A DNA stretch of 64,000 nt from Omphalotus guepiniiformis (Eukaryota; Basidiomycota; Agaricomycetes; Agaricales; Omphalotaceae): the NCBI GenBank assembly GCA_028554645.1, contig JAQOOI010000073.1:1178001-1242000 (forward strand). Direction: 5' to 3'. Below, piece after piece: positions 23,101 through 36,180 of this stretch (positions are counted from its first letter, which is position 1; every line of letters starts with the position of its first letter). Both the position numbers and the translations under genes were made by a program. The notes below the pieces were generated by a model that saw only the letters and a list, made by a program, of their open reading frames with translations, was not told the DNA's origin and made no database searches.

Positions 23101-26100
23101 GGCAGATCCAGTCCATTCCCTCACGGTTGTAGCGCACTTCACGCAGTTCTTGTTTAGCCCAGCCAGAATAGCACAGGAAGGTTCGGGGACGAAATCGTCG
23201 ATTGACTCCCCGCAACTTCTCGAACTGTGGGTCGGTGCCGTGGATGCGTGGATACAGGGATTAATAGAGCGATCACCAGAGTTGCTTGAAGAACAAGAGG
23301 AAACGATAACCCAGCGATGTTTGGAGATTGAGGCGGGCGCGTTGTTCTTGATATCTCATGAGACTCGCAGCATTCATGTCGCTGGGGTAAAGGTTGTGAG
23401 GATACTGGGAATTCTCATGAATCATCTTTCTTCAGAACCTTCTACTCCAATTGGACCTCAAGCACAATCCTTCATAGCATTACTCCATGGAAGAGGTGGC
23501 AATACGTCGTATCTTGAGGGCTACGACGAACTGCTCGATAAACCGGAGCTTATGCGGCTGCACCAATGGCGAGATTCTAAACGTGCTGACGTCGCGCTTC
23601 GTTTGGCGGATAGTGCTAACGCAAAGGATCGCACTATCTGGCGCTACGTGTTTCCAATGTTCATGCAATCATGCATGCGATATCAGACCCAGAATTTAGG
23701 CCAGTTCAGGGATATCCTAGTTGCAGCCACGTCACGTTGTCACCCGACTATTTCTCAACTTGCTGGGTTGAGTACAAAATTACCCGCCGGTCGTTCAATT
23801 GCCGCAAATGATGGCCCAGGGCTTGTCAAGGAGAACATGGCAATGATCGATCAGTGGCATATGTGGGTCAAGATACTTTGTGCAACTGCTACCATGCCTG
23901 AAGTTGCACGACCAGTCTTGACGCAATTGGCCCGCGAGCACTCTCGAGCATTGTCTGACATTAGCTTTGAGCGAGAACGTTTATCAACCAGTCGGGGTCT
24001 ATTCCGCTATTTGACCCCCTTTCTGGATTCGGAATATACGCCCTTCTGTGACATAGCCGTAGTGTGCATCAGCTCATTTCCTGCTGATGCTTACCCGCAG
24101 CTGTTGGAGGACCTGAGTCTTCTCGCTGGGCGTCAGTTCTACGACGACCCCAGGTCAAAAATCGGACTTCCGAGTTCAGGGGATCAGAATGCCGGACTTT
24201 TGTCTGGTCGGCAGCCTAGTGAGGATGCACGAGCAAAAGCCAACGCGGTAGTAGGGGAACGTATTCGCCGCCAGGAACGCTTACATTCAGCGGTTGCCAG
24301 AATCTATTATCTCACAGCTCATTTCTTGCAACATCAACGCTCAGCAGGCAGGCAGGCGGCTCTGGCAAATGTTTTGAAATTCGTAAGAACCACGCAAGCA
24401 TTCCTTACTTCCCCCGAAATGCGCGACAACTACACTTTGCAGCGACTCCGTCGCTATTTCTGCGGGACAGTCGAACGTCTCTTTGAAGGTCTCGCCACTC
24501 TGGAAGGTTCTGATAGATTTATTCCGGGCAATATGCATCTTACATTGTATCGTCTTTGCGAGGAATGGTGTCAATTTGGTCACCAGTCAGATGCCGTCAA
24601 ACAGAGGTTCATCCTCATGCAGAAGTCAGTAGCGATGAGTGTGCCTCCTGCGGAAGCGAACGACGCCATAGAACGCTTCCAGGAGGAAACCCTGATGCTT
24701 TCATACGCAGCCGTGGGTGCTCTGTCCATACTTTGCGTGAGTCCTCTCTTAATTACGTACGCTTGCTTCGCCACTGACTTCGTTCACTCACAGCAAAAGG
24801 CATTCTCGCCTCCGGGGGTTTCATCAGGATCTCCAACTGACCGGCACTGTCCAGATCATTTTAAACCTATCACATCAACTAACGTTCTAGAACGATTGAG
24901 CGCCATCCTCTCCTCTGCACACCCTCCTACACAGGAACGTGGAAAGTTAGTAATATCTCAGTTGTTTTGCAACAAGTTACTGACAGTCAGAAACACAGGA
25001 AAGCACTAAAATCTCTTTTATCCCTCAGTAATGCCGACAAGACACTGCTGGACGATGCCATGAAGCGGGCTATCGTCTCAACTGATCAAACTGATACCAG
25101 CAACGGGCGGTTCTTTGAGGTGATCTCTGACATCGTGTGCTCTGTCAATGGTCACGGTTTCTCCTTTGCTCAATCGGTGTGTCTTGGTCTTTCGAATCTC
25201 TGCCATCCTTTATCGGAGACTCGTCGGGAAGCTTTCAACCTCTTAGAGGCTATTCATCATCAGTTCCATGGTATGATGGCCATGTCTCAGTTCGAAGCGA
25301 CAGTTGGCAGCTCAGCTTCTGGAACGTATATTCACTCTCATCGCATCGTAGCCGAGTTTCTTGCGGGTGAACACCCTGACCAAGCGACAGCTATACTTGC
25401 TCAATTGGCCAATTGGCTACCAGGATTGCCTGCCACATCGTCTTTCAACATGGTCATCATGTTGCTCTTGCAGAGCTTAGAGTTCTGGATTCCGAACATT
25501 CAGTTGATGACAGACGACCGAATTCGGCTTTCGCAGGAAGGACACTCAGCACTTTACCACCTCATGGCGCTAACCCTGCGATATGGACAGAGTCACCCGG
25601 AACAGGTTTTGGTTCTTTGGACTCGGCTAGTTGAATTCCCGAATCAGGCTAACGGACATGCCACTGTGCGTTTTCTATTGGAGCAATCGCACAAAGTTGG
25701 GAGCACGGTGTTCATTGACAGTGCAGCTAATATTGTGGCCTGTATCTGCCAGTCGGCTGCGGGTCGGCAAATATTCGAAGATTTGTGTTCTGTCATAGAA
25801 CCAGTCCGAATGCTACCGACCTTTGAGCATAAGCTAAACTTTCCAGATGCTCAAGACATGGAGCTCTGGTCTGATCTAGATGCTTTGTTTGTTGATGGAA
25901 GGCCAAGGTTGTCTTTGGGAGCTGCACAATTCGCGTGGCTATTCTTAGCAGACGTCGCATTGCCACAATATTGGGAACTCCAAGAGCAACTACCCACCCT
26001 ACTGCACTCCATCTTCACGCACTTCGACAATCGAGTTTCTTTCGTGCGTCTGCGAGCTCGGCATATGCTTTTTCAATTGTTAAGGTCCTGGGCTCCGGGT

Positions 26101-27894
26101 TATGATGAACTTCCCGACTACGCCAGTCATTGGGATCGTTCTGTCCTGAAATCTGAACTCACCGAATTAGAGAGGGAGGTGGAGGACATGTTGTGGAAAG
26201 AAGACGAAAAGGTCTCTGAATCCCAACCCAAAATGGAGTGGCTCTGTTCCCGAGTCGTCCAATTCTTGGAACCTCTGTGCCCATCTTTAAGAGAAAACTG
26301 GGGAACGCTGGCGTTGGAGTGGGGTACTTCATGCACTATCCGATCTACCGCCTTCCGCTCACTGCAGATCTTCCGAGCACTCCTACCCCGTGTTAAAATG
26401 CAACAGCTAGCGTTGATCATCGGTCGACTGTCGAATACAATCTCAGCTCCCGAAGAAGCAGTGAAGCTTTTCACCACAGAAATGATAGTGACAGTCAATG
26501 CCATCATTTCGTCGAATAACTTTGATAGGTCACTATTACCTCAGATATTTTGGTGCACATGCGCAGCACTGTCGACGACCGTGGAGCAGGAATTCGCTGA
26601 AGCTGTGAAGCTACTGCAAAACCTTCTTCCCAACGTCGACTTTGACAATCCTGATGTCGTTCAGCAGCTTTTAGTCCATCGACCTCTTGATTGGAATGGC
26701 TCTGCCTCGCTTCAGCCTAATCTCTTAGCGGGTCTCAGGTCATCTGTGACATCGGAAAGCACCTTCAAGGTTCTACAGTCTCTAGCGGAATATGATGATG
26801 GGCGGCTCATAGACCCTTCGGATGGTCGTGTCCGCGATCTGTATACGCTATCTCTTCCGTGGTGTTTGCATTCTATGACTACAGAGAAGACAGGCGAGAA
26901 AGCAGTAGACGAGCCTCTTAGGCGATTTGCGGAGCGAATAGGCGAATTAGCTAAGCAGGAAGGGCGCCAAAGCATCCATAAAATAATGACTTCGTTCGCC
27001 AAAGGTCACTTCAGGACAAAAGATGATTTTCTTCGTCAGTCTGTTGTTAGTCTCAGGGAACACTATGGCGTGGAATATTGGACAGAGATAGTGACGTTGC
27101 TCATAGGGCTTGTCCTTAATCAGGAGCGGTGGCTTCGTATCCAGGCCATGCAGATCTTGAAGGTTCTATTTCAGCAGAGAGAGACGCGTAACCCTGTGGA
27201 ATTGTTGGGGTCTGAACTGCTGATGCCTCTGTTGCGGCTATTGGAAACCGATCTGGCGTCGCAAGCGCTCGACGTTCTGGAGGAGCCAATGGCAATGTCG
27301 GGTGGTCTGGCTGCCAAACATGTTCTCCGAATGAGTATGCATACACGCACGCTCCCTACACCAAAAGAAGTGGACTCGGTGGCCACCGTCTTCGGAGTCC
27401 CGCAGGAATCTGGATGGTGTGTCGTCAAGGCGGATGAACTTCGTGAAGCATGTCGATCCAATCTCATAGAGGTGTTTGACACATGCTCGATGCCTAGCCG
27501 ACCCTCCCGAATTGAATTTGAGCCCGAAGAGGTGGAGGCACTCGCTGAATCCCCACCACTGGAGGAGGATCTTGGTGGTCTAGTTCAGAACTTGCATGAC
27601 CTCTCTACTTTCTTCCAGGACAACGAACCTTCCAAAGGATTTACATCCTTGACCAACATGCCGAATAGAAGACTCGAAGCACGGGTAGCGGCAATTCTCG
27701 CAAAATCTACTGCGCCCGACGCTGTCACAGATGTTCCTCCAACACCTTTCGCCGATGTTTTCCGCGTTGCTGGGGTATCTTCCGATGAAGATTCAGATGA
27801 TTACTCCATGAATAGTGACGACGAGCTTGACGCTTTTTACTTCGATTCTCCTTCTGTCTATCGTAGTGCACCCAACGGCGCTCGTTTTCCATAG
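20153..27894 (+). CDS. Cell morphogenesis scaffold, PAG1/Tao3/Furry (MOR2) family
   Basis: Very large HEAT-like repeat scaffold, about 2,450 residues, that in yeast (Tao3) and animals (Furry) supports NDR/LATS kinase-Mob signalling in polarity and cell separation. The start ATG (20153, A at -3) gives MSEGIQITIP, then a 54-bp-class intron, then DFDDEDYGS. The N-terminal 300 residues are Ser/Gly-rich and disordered. The conserved N-terminal domain starts at PSDYALHAVFIRFATSAEAK and continues through WRRSQVENVGSEFIRYH. The middle spans the long exon to 24735. The C-terminal domain runs from about 25000 and includes RSWAPGYDELPDY, ending in an acidic tail with stop at 27892-27894. About eight short introns were joined by frame, including the one at about 24943-24999. 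Length and architecture match full family members and no break was seen. The gene does not appear duplicated here. Confidence 0.93.
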
Positions 27895-28599
27895 CTGATT
27901 TATTTATTTGTTTTACTCCTTGCATTCGTTCATCGTTGTCGCATAATCTGTATGTACAGTACATCGCATCGCATTTGGTCGATTAAAGCACTATCATTCA
28001 TTACATGTAGGATTATATAGTACTTATACCATCGTAAAGCGGAATCTAGATATTTGGTACATATTTTACACGGTGCATAAGCTGGATGTCCAGTAGGATC
28101 ATAGCAATCACTCAGATCATCATTCAGATCTTGTAGGTATCTTTAAGTACTAGGATTCAACGAGACAATTGCTAGATACCAAATGGCAAAAGTGTTAGGT
28201 AGGTATGGTGGGTGATGATGATGCCGATAATGCCGCGGCCGGCCCGGCATGAAAACCGCAAACTCCAAGCCACACATTGTACAGCGTAATCTTCTACTAT
28301 ATAAGCCTGCAAACTAAACTTCAAGGTGTCCAGCTGGGTGATCTCCTATTGTACTGCTAGGCCGTTAGTAAGAAGAGCTTGACTTTTTGGGTGCTGAACC
28401 TAGAATTCAGAAGGTTATCCAATCATCAATCCTTTTTCGGGATAAGGGCCACAATGCACAGGTACTAACATACTTACCAGGCATTGCTTTTAGACATAGC
28501 AACAGCTCCCGACACCTCATCATGATGCTTAGAAGTCCAACGCAAAACCAGGACAGGCCAGAGGTCTTTACTATAATCGAAACCTCCCCGACCCCATAA
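27895..28599. other. Intergenic region
   Basis: Between the PAG1/Furry stop and the promoter of paralogue A. Includes an AT-rich stretch near 27900-28140. No gene, tRNA or mobile element recognised. Confidence 0.5.
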
Positions 28600-28644
28600 T
28601 ATAAGAAGAGCACAGCTTTTGCTTGGATACCCCAAGACCGCAAC
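28600..28644 (+). promoter_or_regulatory. TATA box and 5' leader of paralogue A
   Basis: TATAAG at 28600-28605 lies about 45 bases before the ATG. The stretch up to the ATG is closely similar to 56341-56391 in front of paralogue B, including GCTTGGA and ATACCCCAAGACCG, so the duplication took the core promoter with it. Confidence 0.7.
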
Positions 28645-30176
28645 ATGACTGACATTGGTGACTCTGCCATTGTAGATGACCAGGATGCGTCCGTTCAATA
28701 CATTGGGTCTTGGGGAAGGGCTGGCGTTGCTGAAGAATTCAACAGTACGACCAGTTTTCCCCAGGTGACAGGAGCGTTGTTGTCTTTCCCATTCATCGGT
28801 ACGTACCTATGCGACTCGGACACTGACTTGCTCAAATATCTAACTTCGTGTTACATCGGTACATCCATTCAACCGTATGCGACCTACACTGGTAGTCCGA
28901 CAGTCTTTATGTCTATCGACAATGATGCCTTCACTGCAACATTTGAGCGACCACAGTCTGCTAGTGGAAGTGATATCGATCCGAGTGATCCCATTTACCA
29001 CCAGCCATTATGGACGGATCCACCTTCAAATCTTGCTGATGGTCCTCACACTCTTTTCATTAATTTGACTTCGAATCCCACTGCTGGCACAATATTCATA
29101 GACTACTTCATCTATACGATATCAGCCTATACAACTCTGCAGGACAAAAGGATATTTGTCGATGATCGCGATTCAAGGATACGCTACGGGGACGGATGGA
29201 GACAGTTTGGGTCCGATCCTGATTTCATGCATACCTCCTTAGGAAGTAGCACGACTGGAAACAACTTCACATATACATTCGAAGGTAAGTCTTGCGTCTC
29301 TACTAGTCTTTCGGTAGACGGTGAGCTTGACAACTAGCTCCAGGTACTGGAATAAGCATGTATGGAGGTCTCAACAATAATTCTGCAGACCAGATGGTGC
29401 AGGCCAGTATGGTGATTGACAATGGCTCTCCTGTCATTTTCGCGCCTGGTCCTCAACCGGAAGCTATCATGAACAATAATCAGTACTTCAGCGTAGAGAA
29501 TTTGGAGCAAGGTAATCACACCATGACTGTCACAGCCTTAAATGATCATACCGTCTGGGTGGATTACTTCCTCGTCATCCCTGGGAATGTCTCTTTACTG
29601 TCCTCAGCAAGCCCTATTTCCACCTCCGCTGGACCGTCTACAAGTGCTTCAGTGACTGCATCTCCACTGGCAGTTGCGGCAAGCAAGCACTCGACCGGGG
29701 CCATCGTCGGAGGTGTTGTAGGGGGCGTGTTTGGGCTTGCAATAATATTGGGTATCTTGTTCTGGATCAGGCGGAGAAAACAGCATTCTCAGTATCGTAT
29801 CCCAACACGTATGTTATGTATTTACGGTGCTTTGAGCCACGCTTACCTGTCATCAATAGCCACCCAGTATGAACCTTTTGTCTCCGAAGTCAGTATGTCA
29901 CATAACACTGCATCCGCCGCCATTTCTTCCGTTGCTCCCTCTCGCAAGAATGCTACTACTTTGCGACCTTCGACGCCACCATTACAACAAAATCCTAGAC
30001 ACCGTCCCATCCCATCATCACTATCGACACTGAGTGACCCCAGTGTCCGGTCAACTTCCACTGTAAAGGCCCAGCGGCCACCCGGTACTCCTCACAATAC
30101 TAGTGGTAGGCCGTATGTGGACAGTGGCATTCGTTTTACAGATCCCAGACCACCGCCTAGCTATACACCAGTATGA
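28645..30176 (+). CDS. Single-pass membrane protein with two beta-sandwich-like repeats, paralogue A
   Basis: Basidiomycete-type protein of unknown role, about 470 residues. Two related repeats are visible: one starting AIVDDQDASVQYIGSWG and one starting IFVDDRDSRIRYGDGW. A Ser/Thr-rich stalk, a membrane segment (GVVGGVFGLAIILGILFWI) and a basic then Pro-rich cytoplasmic tail ending PPPSYTPV follow. No classical signal peptide is seen at MTDIGDSAIV. Introns: 29285-29343 and one near 29810-29860. Paralogue B (56392-57977) has an intron at the place matching 28799-28858. Here the donor GTACGT remains but the acceptor is CG, not AG; the 60 bases are open and in frame and would add 20 residues. 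Likely topology is outside N-terminus, inside C-terminus (inference). Similar proteins are abundant in mushroom genomes; no function is assigned. Confidence 0.8.
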
Positions 30177-30603
30177 ATTCATGTATTGTGATCGGACTTG
30201 AAAGTTAACTTGGATTGAAAACCGTTTAGTGATACTTATGTACTGGGTATCCATTGTTTAATCTCAGTGGAATGCTGTGAAAGTAGTGGACCATTCTTAG
30301 CTTATTGGCATTCTTCTTGCTTTGCAAATTGCAAGTCGACAAAGGAAAATGTAATAGCCTAAGCCACGCACTTTTGGACTGTGATGTTCAGACTCGCAGA
30401 CAGAGTGGCAGGGTTGATGACGAAATTTGAGGCGCGCGCACGTGATGCTACGCGACCGCTGTGTTGCTCGTTATTTGCATTGGTGTATCACGTGCGGTTT
30501 GGATAACATCGACCCAGGCTTCGCTCTTACCTTTCCATCACCATCACCTTCACTCTTTTTCGACTGCTTCTCCTCAGCGAGGAAAGCATAGTACTACTAG
30601 AAA
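30177..30603 (+). promoter_or_regulatory. Upstream region of the B-type cyclin gene with E-box and MluI-box-like sites
   Basis: Contains CACGTG at 30439-30444 and again at 30489-30494, and ACGCGA at 30450-30455, which matches the MCB core bound by MBF-type factors. Cell-cycle control through these sites would suit a cyclin but is inference. The 3' UTR of paralogue A lies in the left part. Confidence 0.45.
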
Positions 30604-32514
30604 ATGTCTACCACTGTACCAGCACGCCTTCCCTTTGACAAAGAATTTTTTTCGTTGCTGACATAGGCGTTGTAGGCACGTCGTGCGTTGCGGACAACCC
30701 GGACAACAACAGCAAAAGACAATGAGAACGCCAACGCTCGTCCTTCCCGAATTTCTACCCGTGCGAAACCCCCTTCCTCTACTTCGAACAATGCGACGTT
30801 TGGCGTCGTCGGTCGTGCAACCGGTACTGCTGCTTTACGAGCTAAGACTACTGCTAATGGCGAGGTCAAAGTCGACCAGCCTGCTGTAAAGCGGAAGCGA
30901 GAGGCCCTCGGCGAGCTCACCTCTCAGGTGACAAATCACCGGAAAAGTCTGGGGAACAAAGGAAAGGGGAAGGAGACTACACAATTGTTCGACGGGGTCG
31001 TAATTAACAAGTCCAAGACCCTGACCAACCGGCAACCTCTTCGTACTGTCGCTACTCGCCAAAGTAGTAAGATCGTAGTCGCCAAAGATGAGATGCTAGA
31101 AAGGATTAAGGAAACGATTGAAGCTATAGACGACAATGCGATGGCTGTTGACCCTCCAAACCTGCCCATTCTTCCTTCTCTCACTATCCCAAAATCTCTT
31201 GCCCCTATCAAAGAGGTTCCTTCTCGCCAAGCTGGTAGGCGCTCTGTGAAGGCCCAACCGGAACTAGTGGACGAGCTCGAAGCCGGTCGTGTTTTCAAAA
31301 AGCCACGCACGTCTGACGCATCTGAAGGAGATTACGGCCATGACCAGGGAAGGTTTGCGGGTGAAGATGCCCTTGCTGCCAAGTATGCTGCAGAGCTTCA
31401 GGCCTTGGAAAATGAGCCAGAAGCTGACCCTGACGGCGCGGAGTGGGAAGATCTGGACGCAGACGATGTCGACGACCCTCTTATGGTCAGTGAATATGTC
31501 GTGGAAATTTTCGAGTACTTTAAGAAAATCGAGGTTCGTTCGTTCGCCAGCGCTGCCTTGAACGTTTTCGAATTTATTTTACCCCCCTTCGCAGGTCACA
31601 ACAATGCCTAATCCAAATTATATGGCGAATCAAAAAGATCTTGGCTGGGCGATGCGCGGGATATTGTCTGACTGGCTCATAGAATTGCAAGAAAGATTCC
31701 GCCTGCTTCCGGAGACCCTCTTCCTTTGCCTAAACCTGATAGACCGCTTTCTTTCTGCGCGAGTCGTGTCTCTTGCTAGACTTCAACTTGTCGGTGTCAC
31801 TTGCATGTTTCTTGCTGCCAAGGTGGAAGAGATTATTTGTCCTTCTGCCGAGGAGCTTCTTGCCCAGACGGAGGCTTCTTACACAGTTTCGGACGTGTTC
31901 AACGCCGAGAAGTATGTTCTCAAAACGCTGAACTGGAATGTCAATTTCGCCAACCCTGTTCACTTCTTGCGGCGAGTGAGTAAGGCTGATGACTACAATG
32001 TGAAGACAAGGACAATAGCCAAGTATCTACTGGAAATCGCATGTCTTGAGTGGCGATTGATTGCTGCGCCCCCAAGCTTGTTAGCGGCAGCTGCACTTTG
32101 GCTGGCCAGACTCAGTTTAGGAATGGAGGACTGGGTAAGTTAAATTTTTTTTTCCTTCCTAATCACATTTTGCTTATATTGAACCCATCAGACCCCCAAC
32201 CTGGCTCATTATGCGTCGTACCCGGAAAGCGCTTTGATCCCGACGGCCAATCTAATGTTGAACTATGTACTCAAGCCTATCAAGCATGAAGCTTTCTATC
32301 GCAAATACGCACGCAGAAAGTACATGAAGGTACACCTCATGTTTCAAGTCTTGGTTCTCCGCTTACTGTCGGCTTATAGGTCAGCGTCTATGTCAGGCGG
32401 TGGGCGCTTGACCATTGGTCGGAGGGTACGATGGTGGACCTAAGCGCTGAGCTACCAGGCATAAAAGCGGAAATTCGTGCGCTCCGTGCACACGAACCAA
32501 CATCAGACTGTTGA
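30604..32514 (+). CDS. G2/M B-type cyclin
   Basis: Regulatory subunit of the mitotic Cdk. After a likely 12-base first exon (MSTT; donor GTACCA is weak) and an intron ending TTGTAG near 30669, the protein reads ARRALRTTRTTTAKDNENAN. A destruction box is clear: REALGELTSQVTN, matching RxALGxxxN for APC/C-dependent degradation. The cyclin box follows the intron ending about 31595: GWAMRGILSDWLIELQERF, LCLNLIDRFLS, then LQLVGVTCMFLAAKVEE. The C-terminal cyclin fold contains WRLIAAPPSLLAAAALWLA and, after a further intron (32134-32190), HYASYPESALIP. It ends EPTSDC with TGA at 32512-32514. The length, about 570 residues, fits Clb2/Cdc13-like cyclins. Family is firm; the first exon is less sure. 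Confidence 0.9.
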
Positions 32515-35500
32515 TTTAGGTGGCTCGTCTTCTCACATGAGTTGAAGTAGAGTCGTGATCTTCAGAGGTCGATTGTCAAACCTTGATTTTATCCCTGTCG
32601 TTTAATCATGTTCCGCCTACGCATTATTGGTATACTTCTCTTCGCTTTCAGCCATCCGTCGCATCATCGTCCATGTTCATCTACATGCTCTCTCATCTCC
32701 CCAATCATCCATCGTACTATCGTATTGCATCTATGTTCCTATGAACTTTGTCTCAAGACCACTCACCCCTTCATTGTATTATTCATCAACCCACCAACAA
32801 TCATCACTTCCTTCGCTTCTAGTTTCGTCCGTCGACGCTTTTCACGTTATCATGTTATGATTATTGTCTTCCTATCGTGCATGTCTTACCCGTGTTTGGA
32901 ATCTCCATCAACTAGCTATTCCTCCGTTTCCCTCCCTCCTCGCTACCCTTAGAATCCTCTGGATTCAACTTTTCCAACCGTCGCTTCGTGATACCATGGT
33001 TCCATATCACGCTTCTCGTTTTGCGTTTTTGTGCTCGATTTGTTATATATTCGGAAGCATTCGTGTTTATATTGGTTAAGCCTTCACACAATGATACAGA
33101 TACAGTAGAATCTACACTCTCATATTTCTATATTCGTTCGCGTCGGAGTTCAGGCCTTCAGGGGTTCCAATGCTTCCTCGGCGCTCAAGACGTTCCAAGC
33201 AGCGCTCAAACTACTATCTGTGAAATCTACGAGACTCGAATATGATCAAACCTTTTTTCAAACTTCTCATTGAGATCTATCCCATGCTATAAGGAGGCGG
33301 CCATAAAGTGTGTCAAGACGACTGAGGGATGTTTTCTCGGACTCAAAAGGTGCATCCCCGGGAACTCTTCAGGTCTCTGGTGGACTCATATCAACCGTGG
33401 TGCTACTCCCACAATTTGATGCTCTCGTATGTCTCCATTCACGCGGACGGTCTCCAAATCCTCATCGCTATCGAGAAATGAGAAAGCACCACCAGGCAAA
33501 GAGTCAGGGCATGAATCAATACAATGAACGCATAGAGGTACGTCGTCTGCGTTGCTGTCCGAGGAAACTTCTGGGAATCCTTATCATTCGTAGAATCAGA
33601 TTCAAGATGCACCTTAACGGAACGAGGGTGACGTCGGATGGGATGGGGCGACGAAGCATAAGTTGAAGAGCAGACGCTGCGGAAATCATTTGGATAGAAT
33701 GTGGTCTTTACGCTCGGCGTATTATGAGGCCAAGAAGGTCATGATGGCCCAGCACGCATTCTGGTGTCATGATGACAGCAGTCGTACCTATGCTCTTCGC
33801 GGTGTCGATTGCAGATTTCTATGCTCCGAGTTTGGAAGAGATTATAGATACATTCCGCTTTGAGACGGGGACCACGACCTTCAGGTGTTCATCATTGAAC
33901 CCAACGCGGCCGCGTTGATGTATTCAGAAACGCTATCGACTCTAAAGCACGCTGGATAGCCTGGGAGGTCGAGAAAGGATCCGGTCCATACACTACAAGC
34001 ACGGGATCTTCACTCACTGGGCAGTTATTTCTGTGCGGTCATGATTCAAGTATTACATACTTACACCCCTTCCTCCTCGGTCGAGATAGATCAATCTTAT
34101 TTTTGGCGCGGCGGAGGGAGAAGACCAGAGAGCACTTGCATGATAGCAATCGACACCCTTTCCTTTCTTCTCCTGCTCTCTTCACACCCATTCACGACAT
34201 CAACAAGAAGTTTTCGTATCATGTTTCTTACTCGGAAAATCCCTTGTTCCAATCTAAATTTCGCAAGGCTAGAAGAGTCAAGGCGTCTAGTTCTTCCAGA
34301 TGAATATGGCAGTGTTTCCCCTCAACACACGCGTAGGAACAATTAGACTAAGTATCCCTTCCACACACGGGGACGCGGAGGATTAGGCTTTTTGGATAAG
34401 TCGGTCTGCTCCTTTCGTAGGATCGAATGACAATTGCCAAAAGGATGGGGAGAAGGGCTTGCGGAGCGGTACTATGCCAACCGTTTCAGTGCCAGTCAGT
34501 TTTCGAGTTGAATCTGTTTCACTGCAAGCTTTCTGAATTGACTGGTGTTACATATGGCGGCGTCCATAAATGTATCCTCGTTCAATCGATTGAAACGTAC
34601 ATTAACAGACATCAACTCCAGTGTCAGCTTGTCAAATCTGTTTACTTATATGTAATGGTATGTGGAATCCCTTTAATCATCGTTGAAAACTAATTAGTGA
34701 GTCCTCTGTTTCGTCCTTCTTACTTACTTGATCATTTAGGTACTTACAATACTTTTCGTGTTCCAAATTGGAGTCTGAGGCCAGCCCTAATTCAAAAGAG
34801 CCAAGTACTTGCAAGCTCGGCACTCATGATCTCTATTGAATCACACTTTGGTTTATAGTTGGATAGTGTCCATTCATATTGGAGCACGGTCAAACCCTGC
34901 GAGTAAGTGGTATGTACACAACCAGAATCATGACGTTTATCAAGATTCGTACTCAAAATGACGAGCGTCGAGTCGGTCTGGGGTAGCGATCACAAACTCG
35001 TCTATATAAGCTTTGAATTTGAGATTGTATCGCTACGTTGAGCAAATTTGAACATTATCGGCTTCTTCTCGCTATGGTGGCGTCAACGTGAACTCGCCCG
35101 GTGTTCTGGAGAAGGACTGACGTTTGTGCACATCTTGCCAGCCGGTGTCAGTGCTTGAGATCGGATGCGATCCAACTTGCTCAATTGCAACCATGTCGTA
35201 GAATGTTTCCAGCGTCTTACGGGTAATCATCTGGCCTCTCACCCTAAAAAGGATATACAATGTATATTGTTGTGTGGCGCAAGTGTTGCTCTGGGTAGGT
35301 TTGTATGTGAATCTCATTGTTTTCCGTAAACTGTCTTTAGATTATAACACCCGTATACCCTTACTTTTCTCATAGGGCGATGCGCTGATGATTTCACATC
35401 AAGGCGCATTTGTTCCGTAAGGTTGGTATGTATGTCCACCCGTGGCACGAAGTTATGATATTCAGGTATCGAGCGACCGTTAGGACGAATACTTTGACCA

Positions 35501-36135
35501 TACGGAATGAACCTGAAATTCTCAGACAGTCCGTCAGTCCAACCTCAGTGAACCATCGTGCGCAAGACTTGCATGCATACATTGCATGTTTATGGGCGAT
35601 ATAGTGTAAAATTATGGGCGATATAGTGTAAAATAATTCCTGTGCGGACTATTCAAACATTCTGTGCTGACTATTCAAAAATTCTGTGTGGACTATTTAA
35701 AAATCTGTGTGGACTATTTCAAAATTGAAATAGAATTATTCTATCTTAAGATTATCCTTCTATCCCACTTGTTTCAGATTGAATCTATCCTGAGATTGGA
35801 TGAAACTTCAAGTAACACAAGCCAAAGTCGCATTATAATGACATCATGATCTGCCACAAACTAGATATACTTCAATACTTATTTGTGTACATCCATCTTA
35901 GCCAGAGTGCCTTTAAGAAATGTGAGTTATGCATGGTCTCAGTGAATACAGTGTATGTACAATTAAGAGATGATACATTGATGATGGCTAAGTGAAGCCT
36001 ATATTGATCTTTTGATTGTTGTGAGGTCTCAGTGCTCTGGCTTGCTATATTCCTAAATTGCTGAACGGTGAGTGGTGAGCTTAAGTAATTGCTAGTAGCA
36101 AAAATAAGATTGGGACTCCGCTGACCTTCTGCTCG
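32515..36135. other. 3.6-kb region without a supported gene
   Basis: The first 600 bases are C/T-rich and include the cyclin 3' flank. From 33200 to 35350 scattered open frames of 60-120 codons occur, but none joins through splice sites into anything recognisable. From 35580 on the DNA becomes AT-rich with short tandem repeats. This is the left edge of the repeat-rich part of the window. Confidence 0.5.
35591..35730. repeat. Short AT-rich tandem repeats
   Basis: Two copies of a 22-bp unit with core TATGGGCGATATAGTGTAAA (35591 and 35613) are followed by four 21-22-bp copies with core TGTGNGGACTATT at 35641, 35663, 35685 and 35706. Each later copy carries one to three changes. Confidence 0.8.
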
Positions 36136-36180
36136 TTGTGGCTTGAAAGTTGTTCATTGTTTTCACAGTTATTTACCAGC

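Noticed and set aside
32608..32952. Possible small secreted protein after the cyclin gene
   Set aside because: C/T-rich 3' flank; the hydrophobic start is a base-composition effect and nothing supports expression.
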